A stretch of 64,000 nucleotides of DNA from Cellulomonas fimi (GCF_028583725.1 NZ_CP110680.1:1-64000); one strand, 5' to 3'; counted from the first letter of the stretch, positions 32,226-42,081 are shown. A program made the numbers and translations. Notes: generated by a model from the letters alone, not told the origin.

Positions 32226-32849
32226 GTGACCCGGATCCTGGTGATCGACAACTACGACTCGTTCGTCTACACGATCGTCGGCTACCTCAACCAGCTCGGC
32301 GCGGAGACCGTCGTCGTCCGCAACGACGCCGTCCCGCCGCTGTCCGAGCGCGAGGACTTCGACGGCGTCCTCGTGTCCCCCGGTCCGGGCACGCCCGCCG
32401 AGGCCGGCCAGAGCATGCAGGTCATCCGGGACTGCGCCGAGACGAGCACGCCCATGCTCGGCGTGTGCCTGGGCCACCAGGCGCTCGGCGAGGTGTTCGG
32501 CGGGACCGTCACGCACGCGCCCGAGCTCATGCACGGCAAGACGAGCGAGGTCGAGCACCACGGCGAGGGGGTCCTCGTCGGGCTGCCGTCGCCGTTCACC
32601 GCGACGCGCTACCACTCGCTGGCCGTGGTCGACGGCACGGTGTCCGACGAGCTCGAGGTCACCGCGACCACGCACGGCATCATCATGGGTCTGCAGCACC
32701 GGACGCTCCCGCTGCACGGCGTGCAGTTCCACCCCGAGTCGGTGCTGACCGAGGGCGGGCACCGGCTGCTCGCGAACTGGCTCGCCGTCTGCGGCGACGA
32801 TGACGCCGTCGCGCGGTCCGAGGGGCTGCACCCGCTCGTCCGCCTCTGA
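32226..32849 (+). CDS. pabA: Glutamine amidotransferase component of aminodeoxychorismate/anthranilate synthase
   Basis: This 207-residue class I glutamine amidotransferase supplies ammonia for aminodeoxychorismate (folate) or anthranilate (tryptophan) synthesis. The catalytic Cys is in MLGVCLGHQALGE and the His-Glu pair in GVQFHPESVLTE. It opens with LVIDNYDSFVYTIVGYL, typical of the family. In actinobacteria the copy beside the pkn cluster is usually annotated pabA or trpG and the two cannot be separated by sequence alone. A bidirectional terminator follows 31 nt after the stop. Confidence 0.93.
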   Translation: MTRILVIDNYDSFVYTIVGYLNQLGAETVVVRNDAVPPLSEREDFDGVLVSPGPGTPAEAGQSMQVIRDCAETSTPMLGVCLGHQALGEVFGGTVTHAPELMHGKTSEVEHHGEGVLVGLPSPFTATRYHSLAVVDGTVSDELEVTATTHGIIMGLQHRTLPLHGVQFHPESVLTEGGHRLLANWLAVCGDDDAVARSEGLHPLVRL

Positions 32850-32880
32850 CGGCCGCACCCGACACCCCCGGCACACAGCG

Positions 32881-32914
32881 AAGGCCCCGCCCGTCCGGAG
32901 ACGAGCGGGGCCTT
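32881..32914. terminator. Bidirectional terminator between pabA and pknB
   Basis: AAGGCCCCGC at 32881-32890 pairs with GCGGGGCCTT at 32905-32914, flanked by A and T residues. It serves both convergent operons. Confidence 0.85.
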
Positions 32915-32931
32915 CCGCGTGCAGTGGTGCG

Positions 32932-34938
32932 CTACGGCGTCGGCTTGGGCGTCTGCTGCCCGTTGTTGTTGCCGCCACCCGGGCCCTTCGAGACGTGCAG
33001 GTCGATCTGCTGGCCCGGCTCGACCTCGGACCCGCCGTCGGGCTCGACCCGGATGACCTGGTCGACGGGCGACTCGGACTGCTCGTCGACGCGCCGCACG
33101 TTGGTCAGGCCGGCCTGCGCGAGCGCCTGCACCGCCTGGTCGTAGGTCATCCCGACGAGGTTGTTCGGCACGACCGGGTTCTCCGGCGCGATGGCGATCT
33201 CGATGTTGATCGTCGTGTCCTGCGGGACCAGCGAGCCCGCCGGCTTGTCCTGCGAGATCACGGTGTCGGGCGGGAACTCGTTGGTCTCCCGCTCGCGCGA
33301 GTTGGCGTTGAGCGACGCGTCGTTGAGCAGCTGCTCGGCCTCCGCGCGCGTCTTGCCGGCCAGGTCGGGGACCTGCACGTTGCCCGACGACACGAAGAGC
33401 TTCACCGGGCTGCCGGACGACACCGACTCGCCCTCGGCGGGATCGGTGCGCGTCACGCGGCCCTTGGGCTGCTTGGGGTCGTCCTCGGAGGTGCGGTTCG
33501 GGTCGACCGTGAGCCCGGCCGCCTCGATCGCGGCGACGGCCTCCTGCTCGGTCATCCCGGCCAGACCCGTCGGGACGGTCGTGGTCGCCGGGCCGGTGGA
33601 GAACGTGACGGTGACGTTGTCGAGCTTCTCGGCCGGGGTGCCCGCCGCCGGGTCGGACTTGATGGCCTCGCCCTCGGGGACGGTGTCGTCCGGCGCCTCG
33701 GCGGGCGTGAACTGCAGACCCGCGTCCTCGATCTTCTTCTCGGCCTCGTCGCGCGTGAGCCCGACCACGTTCGGGACGGTGAGCTCCTCGGGCGCGTTGT
33801 CGCGCGCGTTCGCGACGAGCAGGGCGATGATGCCCGCGACGGCGAGGACCGCGATGCCGATGAGCACCCACATGAGCCACGGCTTGCGCTGCTCGTCCTC
33901 GGGGTCCTCGGGGAGGCCCGCGGGCGTCGTCGGCTGGAGGCCCGTCTGCGCCCACGGGGACGTCGGCGCCATGGCCTGCGTCGCGGCGACGGCCGGGGGA
34001 GCCATGACCTGCGTGGCCTCGGCAGCGGCGACCGCCGCACCGGCGGCGACGGCGCCGACCGCAGGCGCGCTGACCACGCCGCCGCGCAGCACGGCCTCGA
34101 GGTCGGCGCGGAACTCCGCGGCCGTCGAGTAGCGGGCGTCGCGCTCCTTGGCGAGCGCCTTCGCGGTGATGCGGTCGAGCGCCTCGGGGACGTCGGACGC
34201 GAACTGCGAGGGCGTGGGCGCCGTCTCGCGGACGTGCTGGTAGGCGACCGCGACGGGGGAGTCGCCGGTGAACGGCGGACGGCCCGTGAGCAGCTCGAAC
34301 AGCAGGCAGCCCGTCGAGTACAGGTCGGAGCGCGCGTCGACCTGCTCGCCGCGCGCCTGCTCGGGCGACAGGTACTGCGCGGTGCCGATGACGGCCTGCG
34401 TCTGCGTCATGGTCGCGGCGGAGTCGGCGACGGCGCGGGCGATGCCGAAGTCCATGACCTTGACCGCGCCCGTCGGCGTGAGCATGACGTTCGCGGGCTT
34501 GATGTCGCGGTGCACGATGCCCGCGTGGTGCGAGTACTCGAGCGCGGAGAGCACGCCCGCGGTGATCTCGACGGCCTCCTCGATCGGCACCGCGTGCCCG
34601 TCGCGCAGGATGCCGCGGACCGTGTGACCCTCGACGTACTCCATGACGATGAACGGCACGTGCGCGACGACGCCGGTCGGCTCGGTGAAGACGTCCTCGC
34701 CGGTGTCGTAGACCGCGACGATCGCGGGGTGGTTGAGAGCCGCGGCGGCCTGCGCCTCACGCCGGAACCGGTTCTGGAACGAGGGGTCGCGTGCGAGGTC
34801 GGAGCGCAGGATCTTGATCGCGACCGTGCGACCGAGCCGCGTGTCGTGGCCGATGTGCACCTCGGCCATGCCACCGCGCCCGATGAGCTCGCCGACCTCG
34901 TACCGTCCGGCGAGGATCCGGGATCCGTCGTCCACCAC
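32932..34938 (-). CDS. pknB: Serine/threonine protein kinase PknB with four PASTA domains
   Basis: PknB is a membrane kinase that senses peptidoglycan fragments and phosphorylates division and wall-synthesis proteins. The 668-residue product has a cytoplasmic kinase domain (VAIKIL lysine, catalytic HRDIKPANVM, DFG, activation loop MTQTQAVIGTAQYLSPEQ), a juxtamembrane linker, one membrane segment (WLMWVLIGIAVLAVAGIIALLVA) and four extracellular PASTA domains, ending in a glycine/asparagine tail. GTG at 34938 shares its first base with the last base of the pknA stop codon. It is the last gene of the seven-gene fhaA-pknB operon and is opposed by PstP. Confidence 0.97.
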   Translation of the reverse strand: MVDDGSRILAGRYEVGELIGRGGMAEVHIGHDTRLGRTVAIKILRSDLARDPSFQNRFRREAQAAAALNHPAIVAVYDTGEDVFTEPTGVVAHVPFIVMEYVEGHTVRGILRDGHAVPIEEAVEITAGVLSALEYSHHAGIVHRDIKPANVMLTPTGAVKVMDFGIARAVADSAATMTQTQAVIGTAQYLSPEQARGEQVDARSDLYSTGCLLFELLTGRPPFTGDSPVAVAYQHVRETAPTPSQFASDVPEALDRITAKALAKERDARYSTAAEFRADLEAVLRGGVVSAPAVGAVAAGAAVAAAEATQVMAPPAVAATQAMAPTSPWAQTGLQPTTPAGLPEDPEDEQRKPWLMWVLIGIAVLAVAGIIALLVANARDNAPEELTVPNVVGLTRDEAEKKIEDAGLQFTPAEAPDDTVPEGEAIKSDPAAGTPAEKLDNVTVTFSTGPATTTVPTGLAGMTEQEAVAAIEAAGLTVDPNRTSEDDPKQPKGRVTRTDPAEGESVSSGSPVKLFVSSGNVQVPDLAGKTRAEAEQLLNDASLNANSRERETNEFPPDTVISQDKPAGSLVPQDTTINIEIAIAPENPVVPNNLVGMTYDQAVQALAQAGLTNVRRVDEQSESPVDQVIRVEPDGGSEVEPGQQIDLHVSKGPGGGNNNGQQTPKPTP

Positions 34939-36227
34939 TAGGCGTCCTTCACTTCCGTCGTCAGCGGGCGCGCGGAGTCGTGACCGCGCCCGTCCACCGA
35001 GATCATCCCATCGGGACTGCCGCGACGAGGGTACTGACTGCCGTCGTCGCGTGGGGGCGTGCTGAGCGCGACGACGGCCCCGGGCGGTCCGTCGAGGGGT
35101 GCGGCCCTGGTCAGGCCGTTGGCGAGGGCCGCGCCGAGCAGCGCGACCAGGAGGAGCACGAGCGCGAGCAGCGGCCACCGGTACCGCGAGAAGCGGCCCA
35201 GGCGCGGCCCGCTCGTGCGGAGCGAGGCGACGTTCACGTGCCGCGGCGTGCCGGAGGCGCGCGCCCGCGGCTCGTCCCGCCGGCTGCGGCGCGGCGGGTA
35301 CGTCGGCGGTGCCTCCTGCGACGTGCCGCGGGCGGTCGTCACGGCCGTCGCGAACGTGTCGACCGGGCGCGAGATCTTCGAGACCAGCACGGGCACGCCG
35401 CTCGGGGGAGTGCGCGGCACGAGCTTGTCGAACAGCCCCGCGAGCTCCTCGCCCGACTGCGGTCGCTGCGCCGGGTCCTTCGACAGCAGGCGCATGACGA
35501 GCGCGGCGAGGTGCTTGTCGACGCTCGACGGCAGCGGCGGGACCGCGTTGTTGACGTGCGCGACCGCGATGTCGACCGCGGTCGGACCGGTGAACGGCCG
35601 GTGCCCGACGAGCGCCTCGTAGGCGACGACGCCGAGCGAGTACAGGTCGGACAGCGGCGTCGCGGCCTTGCCGACGGCCTGCTCGGGCGACAGGTACTGC
35701 GCCGTGCCCATGACCATGCCGGTCGCCGTCATCGTGATCTGGTTCTGCGCGAGCGAGACGCCGAAGTCGGTGATCTTCACGCGGCCGCCGCGGCCCAGGA
35801 GGATGTTGCCGGGCTTGACGTCGCGGTGCACGACGCCCGCCGTGTGGGCCGCGTGCAGCGCGCGCGCGGTCTGCGCCAGGATCGGCAGCAGCCGTCGCGG
35901 GGTCAAGACGGGCTCGCGCTCCAGCAGGTCGGACAGCGGCTCGCCGACGACGAGCTCCATGACGAGGAACGCGGAGCCGTCCTGCTCGCCGTAGTCGAAG
36001 AGCTGCGCGATCGACGGGTGGTGCAGCGACGCCGAGTTGCGCGCCTCGGTCCGGAACCGCTCGAGGAAGCCGGGGTCGCCCGCGAACTCCTCCTTGAGGA
36101 CCTTGACGGCGACGGGACGCGCGAGGGCGTCGTCGTGCGCCTCCCACACCTCGCCCATGCCGCCGGTCGCGATCGGCTTGATGAGCCGGTACCGGCCGTC
36201 GAGGGCCACGCCTGCCGCCGTCCTCAC
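34938..36227 (-). CDS. pknA: Serine/threonine protein kinase PknA
   Basis: PknA regulates cell shape and division together with PknB. The 429-residue product has a complete kinase domain (VAVKVL, HRDVKPGNILL, DFG, GTAQYLSPEQ), a basic linker, one membrane segment (WPLLALVLLLVALLGAALANG) and a short external tail without PASTA domains, which distinguishes it from PknB. GTG at 36227 overlaps the pbpA stop in a GTGA arrangement, implying translational coupling. Confidence 0.95.
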   Translation of the reverse strand: MRTAAGVALDGRYRLIKPIATGGMGEVWEAHDDALARPVAVKVLKEEFAGDPGFLERFRTEARNSASLHHPSIAQLFDYGEQDGSAFLVMELVVGEPLSDLLEREPVLTPRRLLPILAQTARALHAAHTAGVVHRDVKPGNILLGRGGRVKITDFGVSLAQNQITMTATGMVMGTAQYLSPEQAVGKAATPLSDLYSLGVVAYEALVGHRPFTGPTAVDIAVAHVNNAVPPLPSSVDKHLAALVMRLLSKDPAQRPQSGEELAGLFDKLVPRTPPSGVPVLVSKISRPVDTFATAVTTARGTSQEAPPTYPPRRSRRDEPRARASGTPRHVNVASLRTSGPRLGRFSRYRWPLLALVLLLVALLGAALANGLTRAAPLDGPPGAVVALSTPPRDDGSQYPRRGSPDGMISVDGRGHDSARPLTTEVKDA

Positions 36228-37672
36228 GATCCCAGCACCGCCTGGATCACGGCCTTCGCGATGGGCGCGGCGACGCGGCCGCCGGTCGCCTCGTTGCCGG
36301 CGCTGCCGCCGTGCTCGACGATCACCGCGACGGCCACCCGCGGGGCGTCGGCGGGCGCGAACGCGGTGAACCACGCGTGCGGCGCCTGGTCGTCGCCGGT
36401 CTGGGCCGTGCCGGTCTTCCCGGCGACCTGCACCCCCGGGATCTGCGCGGCGGTGCCCGACCCGTCGGCGACCACGCCGACCATCATGTCCCGCAGCGCG
36501 GCGGCGGTCCCGGGCGACACGGCGGTCGACAGCAGCTTCGGCTCGGTCTCGTCGATCGTGTGCAGGTCGGCGGACCGCACGGTCTGCACGAGGTACGGCT
36601 GCATGAGCTGGCCGCCGTTGGCGATCGCGGCGGACACCATGGCCATCTGGATGGGTGTGGCGCGGACGTCGCGCTGGCCGATCGCCGAGCCCGCCGTCTC
36701 GGGGGCGTCCAGGTCGTCGGGGAAGACGGAGGGCACGACGACAGTCGGGATGGTGAACCCTTCGTTGAAGCCGAACCGCTCGGCCTGGGTGCGGATCGCG
36801 TCGTCGCCGAGGTCGAGCCCGAGCTGCGCGAACGACGTGTTGCACGACACGCGCAGCGCGTCGGCGAGCGTGATGGGGTCGGCGCCGCAGCCGCCGCCAC
36901 CGAAGTTGCCCACGGTCGCCGTGGTCTGCGGGAGGTCCAGCTCGACAGGTGCGGGCAGCGGCGACTGGGGCGTGTACGAGCCGCTCTCCAGGGCCGCCGC
37001 AGCCGTGACCAGCTTGAACGTCGACCCGGGCGGGTAGACCTCCTTGGTCGCGTTCGACCGCAGCGGGTTGCCCTCGGCCGTCGACAGCGCGGAGAACGCC
37101 TCGCCGGCGGCCTTGGTGTCGTGCGTCGCGAGCGCGTTCGGGTCGAAGCCGGGCGTCGAGACGAGCGCGAGGATCTTGCCCGTCGACGGCTCGATCGCGA
37201 CGACCGCGCCCTCCTGGTCGCCGAGCCCGTCGCGTGCCGCCTGCTGCGCGGCCGGGAGGAGCGTCGTCTCGACCGCCGCACCCTCGGGCCGGCGACCGGT
37301 GAGCACGTCCCGCACGCGCGTGAAGAACAGCTGGTCGCCGCGGCCGGTGAGCGCGTCGTTCGCGGCGAGCTCGAGCTCGGTGCGGCCGTTGACCACCGAG
37401 TAGAAGCCGGTGACCGACGACCACAGGTCGCCGCCCGTGTACGAGCGCTGGTAGCCGAACGCGTCGTCGACGGGGGCGGACGACGCGACGGCCTCGCCCG
37501 CGACGACGATCGGGCCGCGCGCGTTGCCGAACTCGCGGTACAGCGTGCGGACGTTGCGCGGGTCGTTGTTGAGCGTGTCCGCCTGGACGTACTGGACCCA
37601 CGTCGTGCCGCCCATGAGCACGACGAACATCACGAGGACCACGGTGGCGAGGCGGCGCAGGGGAGTGTTCAC
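36224..37672 (-). CDS. pbpA: Penicillin-binding protein A (class B transpeptidase)
   Basis: PbpA is a monofunctional transpeptidase that crosslinks peptidoglycan, working with the adjacent RodA-type polymerase. The 482-residue product has one N-terminal membrane anchor (LATVVLVMFVVLMGGTTWV), a dimerisation domain, and the active-site motifs SxxK in PPGSTFKLV, SxN in RVSCNTSF and KTG in AGKTGTAQTG. Start GTG at 37672 overlaps rodA by 4 nt (GTGA). It is a phosphorylation target of PknB in mycobacteria, a family fact not tested here. Confidence 0.96.
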   Translation of the reverse strand: MNTPLRRLATVVLVMFVVLMGGTTWVQYVQADTLNNDPRNVRTLYREFGNARGPIVVAGEAVASSAPVDDAFGYQRSYTGGDLWSSVTGFYSVVNGRTELELAANDALTGRGDQLFFTRVRDVLTGRRPEGAAVETTLLPAAQQAARDGLGDQEGAVVAIEPSTGKILALVSTPGFDPNALATHDTKAAGEAFSALSTAEGNPLRSNATKEVYPPGSTFKLVTAAAALESGSYTPQSPLPAPVELDLPQTTATVGNFGGGGCGADPITLADALRVSCNTSFAQLGLDLGDDAIRTQAERFGFNEGFTIPTVVVPSVFPDDLDAPETAGSAIGQRDVRATPIQMAMVSAAIANGGQLMQPYLVQTVRSADLHTIDETEPKLLSTAVSPGTAAALRDMMVGVVADGSGTAAQIPGVQVAGKTGTAQTGDDQAPHAWFTAFAPADAPRVAVAVIVEHGGSAGNEATGGRVAAPIAKAVIQAVLGS

Positions 37673-39144
37673 GACAGCCCCTCGATCCGCTCGGTGGGCT
37701 GGTCGCCGCCCGTCGGGCCGGCGGTACCGCCGCCGCTGCCACCGACCGCCCGCGCCCCGGACGCGACCGGGGTGCCGACCTCGGGCGTCAGGACCGCGCG
37801 CACCACGGGTGCGGGTCGACGGGCCTCGTCGGAGATCCGGAGGAGGAGCGCGACGATGACCCAGTTCGCGACGAGCGACGAGCCGCCGTACGCGAGGAAC
37901 GGCGTCGTCAGGCCCGTCAGCGGGATCAGGCGCGTCACGCCGCCGACGACGACGAACGTCTGGAACGCGACGACGAACGCGAGGCCGCCCGCGAGGAGCT
38001 TGCCGAACCCGTCGCGCACGCCGATCGCGGTCCGCAGGCCGCGCTCCGTGAGGATCGTGTAGCAGAGCAGCAGCGCGAGCAGGCCCGTGAGGCCGAGCTC
38101 CTCGCCGAGCGACGCGACGATGAAGTCCGACTCGGCGTACGGGACGAGGTCGGGCCTGCCGGAGCCCCAGCCGGTGCCGAACAGGCCACCGTTCGCGAGC
38201 CCGAACAGGCCGCGCACGAGCTGCCCGGAGCCGCCCGGGAACCGGTCGAAGATCTCCTGGTCGAACGGGTGCAGCCACGCGTCGAAACGCGCCCCGACGT
38301 GCGGGAACGCGGTCGCGGCGACGAGCGCGCCGCCCACGAACAGCAGGAGGCCGATGACGACCCAGCTGAGCCGCTCGGTCGCGATGTAGAGCATCGCGAC
38401 GAACAGGCCGAAGAGCAGCAGGGACGTGCCGAGGTCACGCTCCAGGACGAGGACCGCGAGCGAGACGCCCCACACGATGAGGATCGGGCCGAGGTCCCGC
38501 GGCCGCGGGAGCTGGAGGCCCAGCACCTTCGGGCCGGCCAGCGCGAGCGTGTCGCGGTGCGTCACCAGATACCCCGCGAAGAACACGGCGAGGGCGATCT
38601 TGGCGAACTCCGCGGGCTGCATGCCGACGCCGCCGACGCGCACCCAGATCTGCGCGCCGTTGATCGCCTGGCCGATGCCCGGCACCAGCGGGAGCACGAC
38701 GAGGCCGAGCGCGACGATCATCGCCGTGTACGTGTACCGGCGCAGCGTGCGGTGGTCGCGCAGCAGCACCAGCACGAGTGCGGCCAGCACTACCGAGATC
38801 GCGGTCCACCCGAGCTGCCGCTCCGCGAATCCCGCGGCCTTGTCGCGCGCCTCGTACGCGATGTCGATCCGGTAGATCATCGCCAGGCCCACGCCGTTGA
38901 GCGCGACCGCGACCGGCAGGATCACCGGGTCCGCGTACGGCGCCCGCCAGCGCAGCACCAGGTGCAGCGCCACCGCGAGACCCGTCAGACCTGCCGCGTA
39001 CCCGATGACGTCCGCGGGCACGCTGCCGTCGATGCCGAGGCCCACGAGCGCGTAGCCCGCGACGGCGATCGCGAGCGCCAGCACGAGCAGGCCGAGCTCG
39101 ACGCCCCGGCCCGCACGCACCTGGTGCGGCTGCACGGTCGCCAT
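37669..39144 (-). CDS. rodA: SEDS peptidoglycan glycosyltransferase RodA/FtsW type
   Basis: A 491-residue integral membrane protein of the SEDS family, which polymerises lipid II into glycan strands. Around a dozen hydrophobic segments are present, with family motifs GAQIWVRVGGVGMQPAEFAKI, ERDLGTSLLLFGLF and PLTGLTTPFLAYGGSSL. In this cluster the gene is named rodA or ftsW in different genomes. The ATG at 39144 is preferred, although the adjacent GTG at 39147 is equally plausible. It overlaps pbpA, its cognate transpeptidase. Confidence 0.95.
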   Translation of the reverse strand: MATVQPHQVRAGRGVELGLLVLALAIAVAGYALVGLGIDGSVPADVIGYAAGLTGLAVALHLVLRWRAPYADPVILPVAVALNGVGLAMIYRIDIAYEARDKAAGFAERQLGWTAISVVLAALVLVLLRDHRTLRRYTYTAMIVALGLVVLPLVPGIGQAINGAQIWVRVGGVGMQPAEFAKIALAVFFAGYLVTHRDTLALAGPKVLGLQLPRPRDLGPILIVWGVSLAVLVLERDLGTSLLLFGLFVAMLYIATERLSWVVIGLLLFVGGALVAATAFPHVGARFDAWLHPFDQEIFDRFPGGSGQLVRGLFGLANGGLFGTGWGSGRPDLVPYAESDFIVASLGEELGLTGLLALLLCYTILTERGLRTAIGVRDGFGKLLAGGLAFVVAFQTFVVVGGVTRLIPLTGLTTPFLAYGGSSLVANWVIVALLLRISDEARRPAPVVRAVLTPEVGTPVASGARAVGGSGGGTAGPTGGDQPTERIEGLS

Positions 39145-39154
39145 CACGTCCGCC

Positions 39155-40555
39155 TCACGGGCTCGTCACCCCGGCAGCCGGGTCGACGGCCGGCGGCGTG
39201 GTCGGCTCGGTCGCGAGCGGCGTGGGCGTGGCCGTGGGGGTCGGCGTGGGCTCGTCCTGCGGCTCCGCGTCCGCCTCCAGCATGCGCACCAGGTCACGCG
39301 CATCGTCCAGCGACGTCGCGTGGATCGTCTGCTCGACGCGCTCGCGCAGGTACGCCGAGCCGAGGTCCTCCATCGACGTGCCCGACCGCTCGACGACCCG
39401 CGACAGGGCGACCGGGCCCAACGTCTGCGGCAGCCCGCGCAGGATGACGACCTCGCCGTCGGCGTCCGCGACGTAGTACTGCGTCTGCGTCCACAGGTAG
39501 CCGAGCGCGAGCACCGCGACCGTCAGGAGGCCCGCAAAGGTCCACACGAGACCCGCGCGCACGCGGCGGCGCCCCACCGGCTCGTCGTCGTCCTGGTCCT
39601 CGTCGCCCACCGCGCCGACCGTGACCGGCACCGCCGGCAGGTCGGCCGGGTCGTCGTCCTCGTCGTCCGCCGTGTCCGGCGGGGTCTTCTGACGTGCCGC
39701 CGACTGCGTCAGCGACGCCGCACGCGCCGCCGGGCCGTCCGCCGCTGACGTCGGGTCGTTGCGCGACGTCGCCGCCGCACCCACGACCGTCGCCGCCGTC
39801 GTCGGGCCCGCACCGTCCGCGATGTCGTCGAGCTCGATGACGTCCGCCAGCACCACCGTCACGTTGTCGCCGCCGCCCGCGCGCAACGCGAGCTGCACGA
39901 GCCGGTCCGCGCACGCGTCGACGTCCGCGATCGTGCGCAGCGTCTCCTCGATCGTGTCCGCGCTGACGAACCCCGACAGGCCGTCGGAGCACAGCAGCCA
40001 GCGGTCTCCCGGACGCGCCTCCCGGACCGACAGGTCGGGCGTGACCTCCGCGTCGAAGTCGCCCAGGACCCGCATGACGACCGACCGCTGCGGGTGGTGC
40101 TCGGCCTCCTCGGGCGTGATCCGGCCGATGTCGACCAGGTGCTGCACGAACGTGTGGTCCGTCGTCACCTGCGTCAGCACACCGTCGCGGAACAGGTAGC
40201 CGCGCGAGTCGCCCAGGTGCACCATCGCGAGCTTGTTGCCCGCGCGCAGGATCGCGATGACCGTCGTGCCCATGCCCGCGAGGTCCGGGTCCGCGTCGAC
40301 GCGCGCCAGCAGGTCGTCACGCGCCGACTCCAGCGCCGCCTCGAGCTGGTCCAGCGCGTCGTCCGGGCCGTGCGACTCCCCGTCGAGCGGCGCGAACGCC
40401 GCGACCGCGACCGACGACGCCACGTCGCCGCCCGCGTGCCCGCCCATGCCGTCCGCGACCATGAGCAGGTGCGGACCCGCGTAGGCGGAGTCCTGGTTGT
40501 TCGTGCGCACGAGCCCGACGTCCGAGCGCGCCGCATACCTGAGGGCGACGGTCAC
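39155..40555 (-). CDS. pstP: PP2C-family serine/threonine phosphatase PstP
   Basis: PstP dephosphorylates PknA, PknB and their targets. The 466-residue product has an N-terminal PP2C catalytic domain with metal-binding motifs VADGMGGHAGGD, VHLGDSRGYL, CSDGLSGFV and GGDNVTVVLAD, an acidic Ala/Asp-rich linker, one membrane segment (AGLVWTFAGLLTVAVLALGYLW) and an external domain ending in a Thr/Pro-rich tail. GTG at 40555 lies four bases after the fhaB stop. Confidence 0.96.
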   Translation of the reverse strand: MTVALRYAARSDVGLVRTNNQDSAYAGPHLLMVADGMGGHAGGDVASSVAVAAFAPLDGESHGPDDALDQLEAALESARDDLLARVDADPDLAGMGTTVIAILRAGNKLAMVHLGDSRGYLFRDGVLTQVTTDHTFVQHLVDIGRITPEEAEHHPQRSVVMRVLGDFDAEVTPDLSVREARPGDRWLLCSDGLSGFVSADTIEETLRTIADVDACADRLVQLALRAGGGDNVTVVLADVIELDDIADGAGPTTAATVVGAAATSRNDPTSAADGPAARAASLTQSAARQKTPPDTADDEDDDPADLPAVPVTVGAVGDEDQDDDEPVGRRRVRAGLVWTFAGLLTVAVLALGYLWTQTQYYVADADGEVVILRGLPQTLGPVALSRVVERSGTSMEDLGSAYLRERVEQTIHATSLDDARDLVRMLEADAEPQDEPTPTPTATPTPLATEPTTPPAVDPAAGVTSP

Positions 40556-40559
40556 CGGG

Positions 40560-41108
40560 TTACCTCTGCAGCTCGAGCACGCTCTGTCCCACGCGGACCG
40601 GTGTACCGGTCGGCAGGGGGATCGGTCCGTCGACGCGCTGGTCGGCCAGGAACGTCCCGTTCGTCGAGCCGAGGTCCTCCACGAACCACTGGCCGTCCTG
40701 CGGGAAGACGCGCGCGTGACGCGAGGACGAGTAGTCGTCGTCCAGGACCAGCGTGCACGACGGCGCACGGCCGATCAGCACCGGCGCCGTGCCGAGCGGG
40801 ACGATCGTGCCGCGCAGCGGGCCCTCCGTCACCACCAGCTTGCGCGGTCCCGAACCGCTGCGCGCCGAGCGCGGCGTGCGGACCGGGGTGGGTGCGGGTG
40901 CCGCGGGGGCCGGGGCGGCGGCGGCGGCTGCCGCGTCGACCGGCTGCGGGCGGGCCGGCGTGGCCGTCGCCGCACGGTTGGCACGACGACGGTCCGTGAT
41001 GCGCGTGCCGTACAGGTCGCGGCGCAGCACGCCGATCGCCGACAGCACCAGGACCCACAGCAGTGCGAGGTACCCCAGCCGCAGCAGGGTGATCGTCAGC
41101 TCACTCAT
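40560..41108 (-). CDS. fhaB: FHA domain membrane protein FhaB (FipA-like)
   Basis: A 182-residue protein with an N-terminal membrane segment (LTITLLRLGYLALLWVLVLSAIGVL), an Ala/Pro linker and a C-terminal FHA domain (LIGRAPSCTLVLDDDYSSSRHARV, LGSTNGTFL) that binds phosphothreonine. It probably docks to autophosphorylated PknA or PknB and links them to septal synthesis, as shown for mycobacterial FipA. It lies nine bases after fhaA. Confidence 0.95.
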   Translation of the reverse strand: MSELTITLLRLGYLALLWVLVLSAIGVLRRDLYGTRITDRRRANRAATATPARPQPVDAAAAAAAPAPAAPAPTPVRTPRSARSGSGPRKLVVTEGPLRGTIVPLGTAPVLIGRAPSCTLVLDDDYSSSRHARVFPQDGQWFVEDLGSTNGTFLADQRVDGPIPLPTGTPVRVGQSVLELQR

Positions 41109-41117
41109 GCGCCGGCG

Positions 41118-41825
41118 TCACTCGTCCAGGTCCGGCTCGCCGCCCGTCCAGAACAGGATCCGGGTGCGGCCGATCATGAGGGTGTTGCCGTCGACCAGCG
41201 TCGCCGCCGGGACGTGGTGCCCCTCCACGTACAGGCCGTTCGTCGAGCCCATGTCCGACGCGATCACACCGTCCGGCGTCACCCGGATCTCCAGGTGCCG
41301 GCGCGAGACGCCCGGGTCGTCCACGATGATGTCCGCCTCCGAGCCCCGGCCGATGACCGTCACCGGGCCCGTGAGGATGTAGCGCTGGTCGTCCACGATC
41401 AGCAGCGGGTGGCGCGACGTCGGCGCCGTCGCCGCAGCGGGCGCCACCGCGCCGCGCACCGTCGCGCTGTGCACCCGGAAACGACCCGCCTCGAGGTCCG
41501 CGTCCTCGCCGAACGACACCGTCACCGGCCCGACGAACGCGTACCGCTGGCTCGCGGCGTGCTCGGTGACGGTCGCGGCGAACTCGTCCGCCATCGCCTC
41601 CGCGCCCCACTCCTCCACATGGTCGTAGTCGGCAGGCGCGAGCTCGATCGTGAACTCGTTCGGCACCACCGTCCGGTCACGTCCCACGACCGCCGCACGG
41701 TCGTCGAGCTCCCGGCGCAGCGCGCTCGCGAGCTCCACCGGCTTCAGCTCGCTGCGGAAGGCCTTGGCGAAAGCGTTGTTCACGACGCGCTCCACGCCGT
41801 TCTCGAACTTGTCGAGGAAGCCCAC
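41118..41825 (-). CDS. fhaA: FHA domain protein FhaA (DUF3662)
   Basis: A 235-residue cytoplasmic protein: an N-terminal DUF3662 domain (MGFLDKFENGVERVVNNAFAKAF, KPVELASALRREL) and a C-terminal FHA domain (VIGRGSEADIIVDDPGVSRRHLEI, MGSTNGLYV). It reads phosphothreonine signals from the kinases encoded downstream. GTG at 41825 follows a clear gggagg ribosome site. As the first gene of the operon, its upstream gap (41826-42081) should hold the operon promoter; TACCAT at 41896-41891 on the minus strand is a weak -10 candidate. Confidence 0.95.
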   Translation of the reverse strand: MGFLDKFENGVERVVNNAFAKAFRSELKPVELASALRRELDDRAAVVGRDRTVVPNEFTIELAPADYDHVEEWGAEAMADEFAATVTEHAASQRYAFVGPVTVSFGEDADLEAGRFRVHSATVRGAVAPAAATAPTSRHPLLIVDDQRYILTGPVTVIGRGSEADIIVDDPGVSRRHLEIRVTPDGVIASDMGSTNGLYVEGHHVPAATLVDGNTLMIGRTRILFWTGGEPDLDE

Positions 41826-42081
41826 GCCCACCTCCCTTACCCGTGCCGTGCCGTGGCCGCGCCGATCGTCGGTGGCCGTCCTGGACGTTGATGGTATCCG
41901 TGCCGCGCCCGCCACGGCCGGGTGAGGCGGGTGTTGTCGTGGGAGGACTCGGGGGAGGTCCCGTGCAGCGGGGTCGGTCGGGGTGCCTGCGCGGGCTCCG
42001 AGGCGGCCATGGGGTGTGTTGCCGCAGGTCATCCCGTCGGGTCGGGAACCACCCCGGCGCCGTGCTAATGTTCTCCGGCGC

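Noticed and set aside
34938..37742. A single 934-codon gene covering pknA and upstream sequence
   Set aside because: The N-terminal half is pbpA read in the wrong frame; the kinase starts at 36227 with a GTGA overlap.
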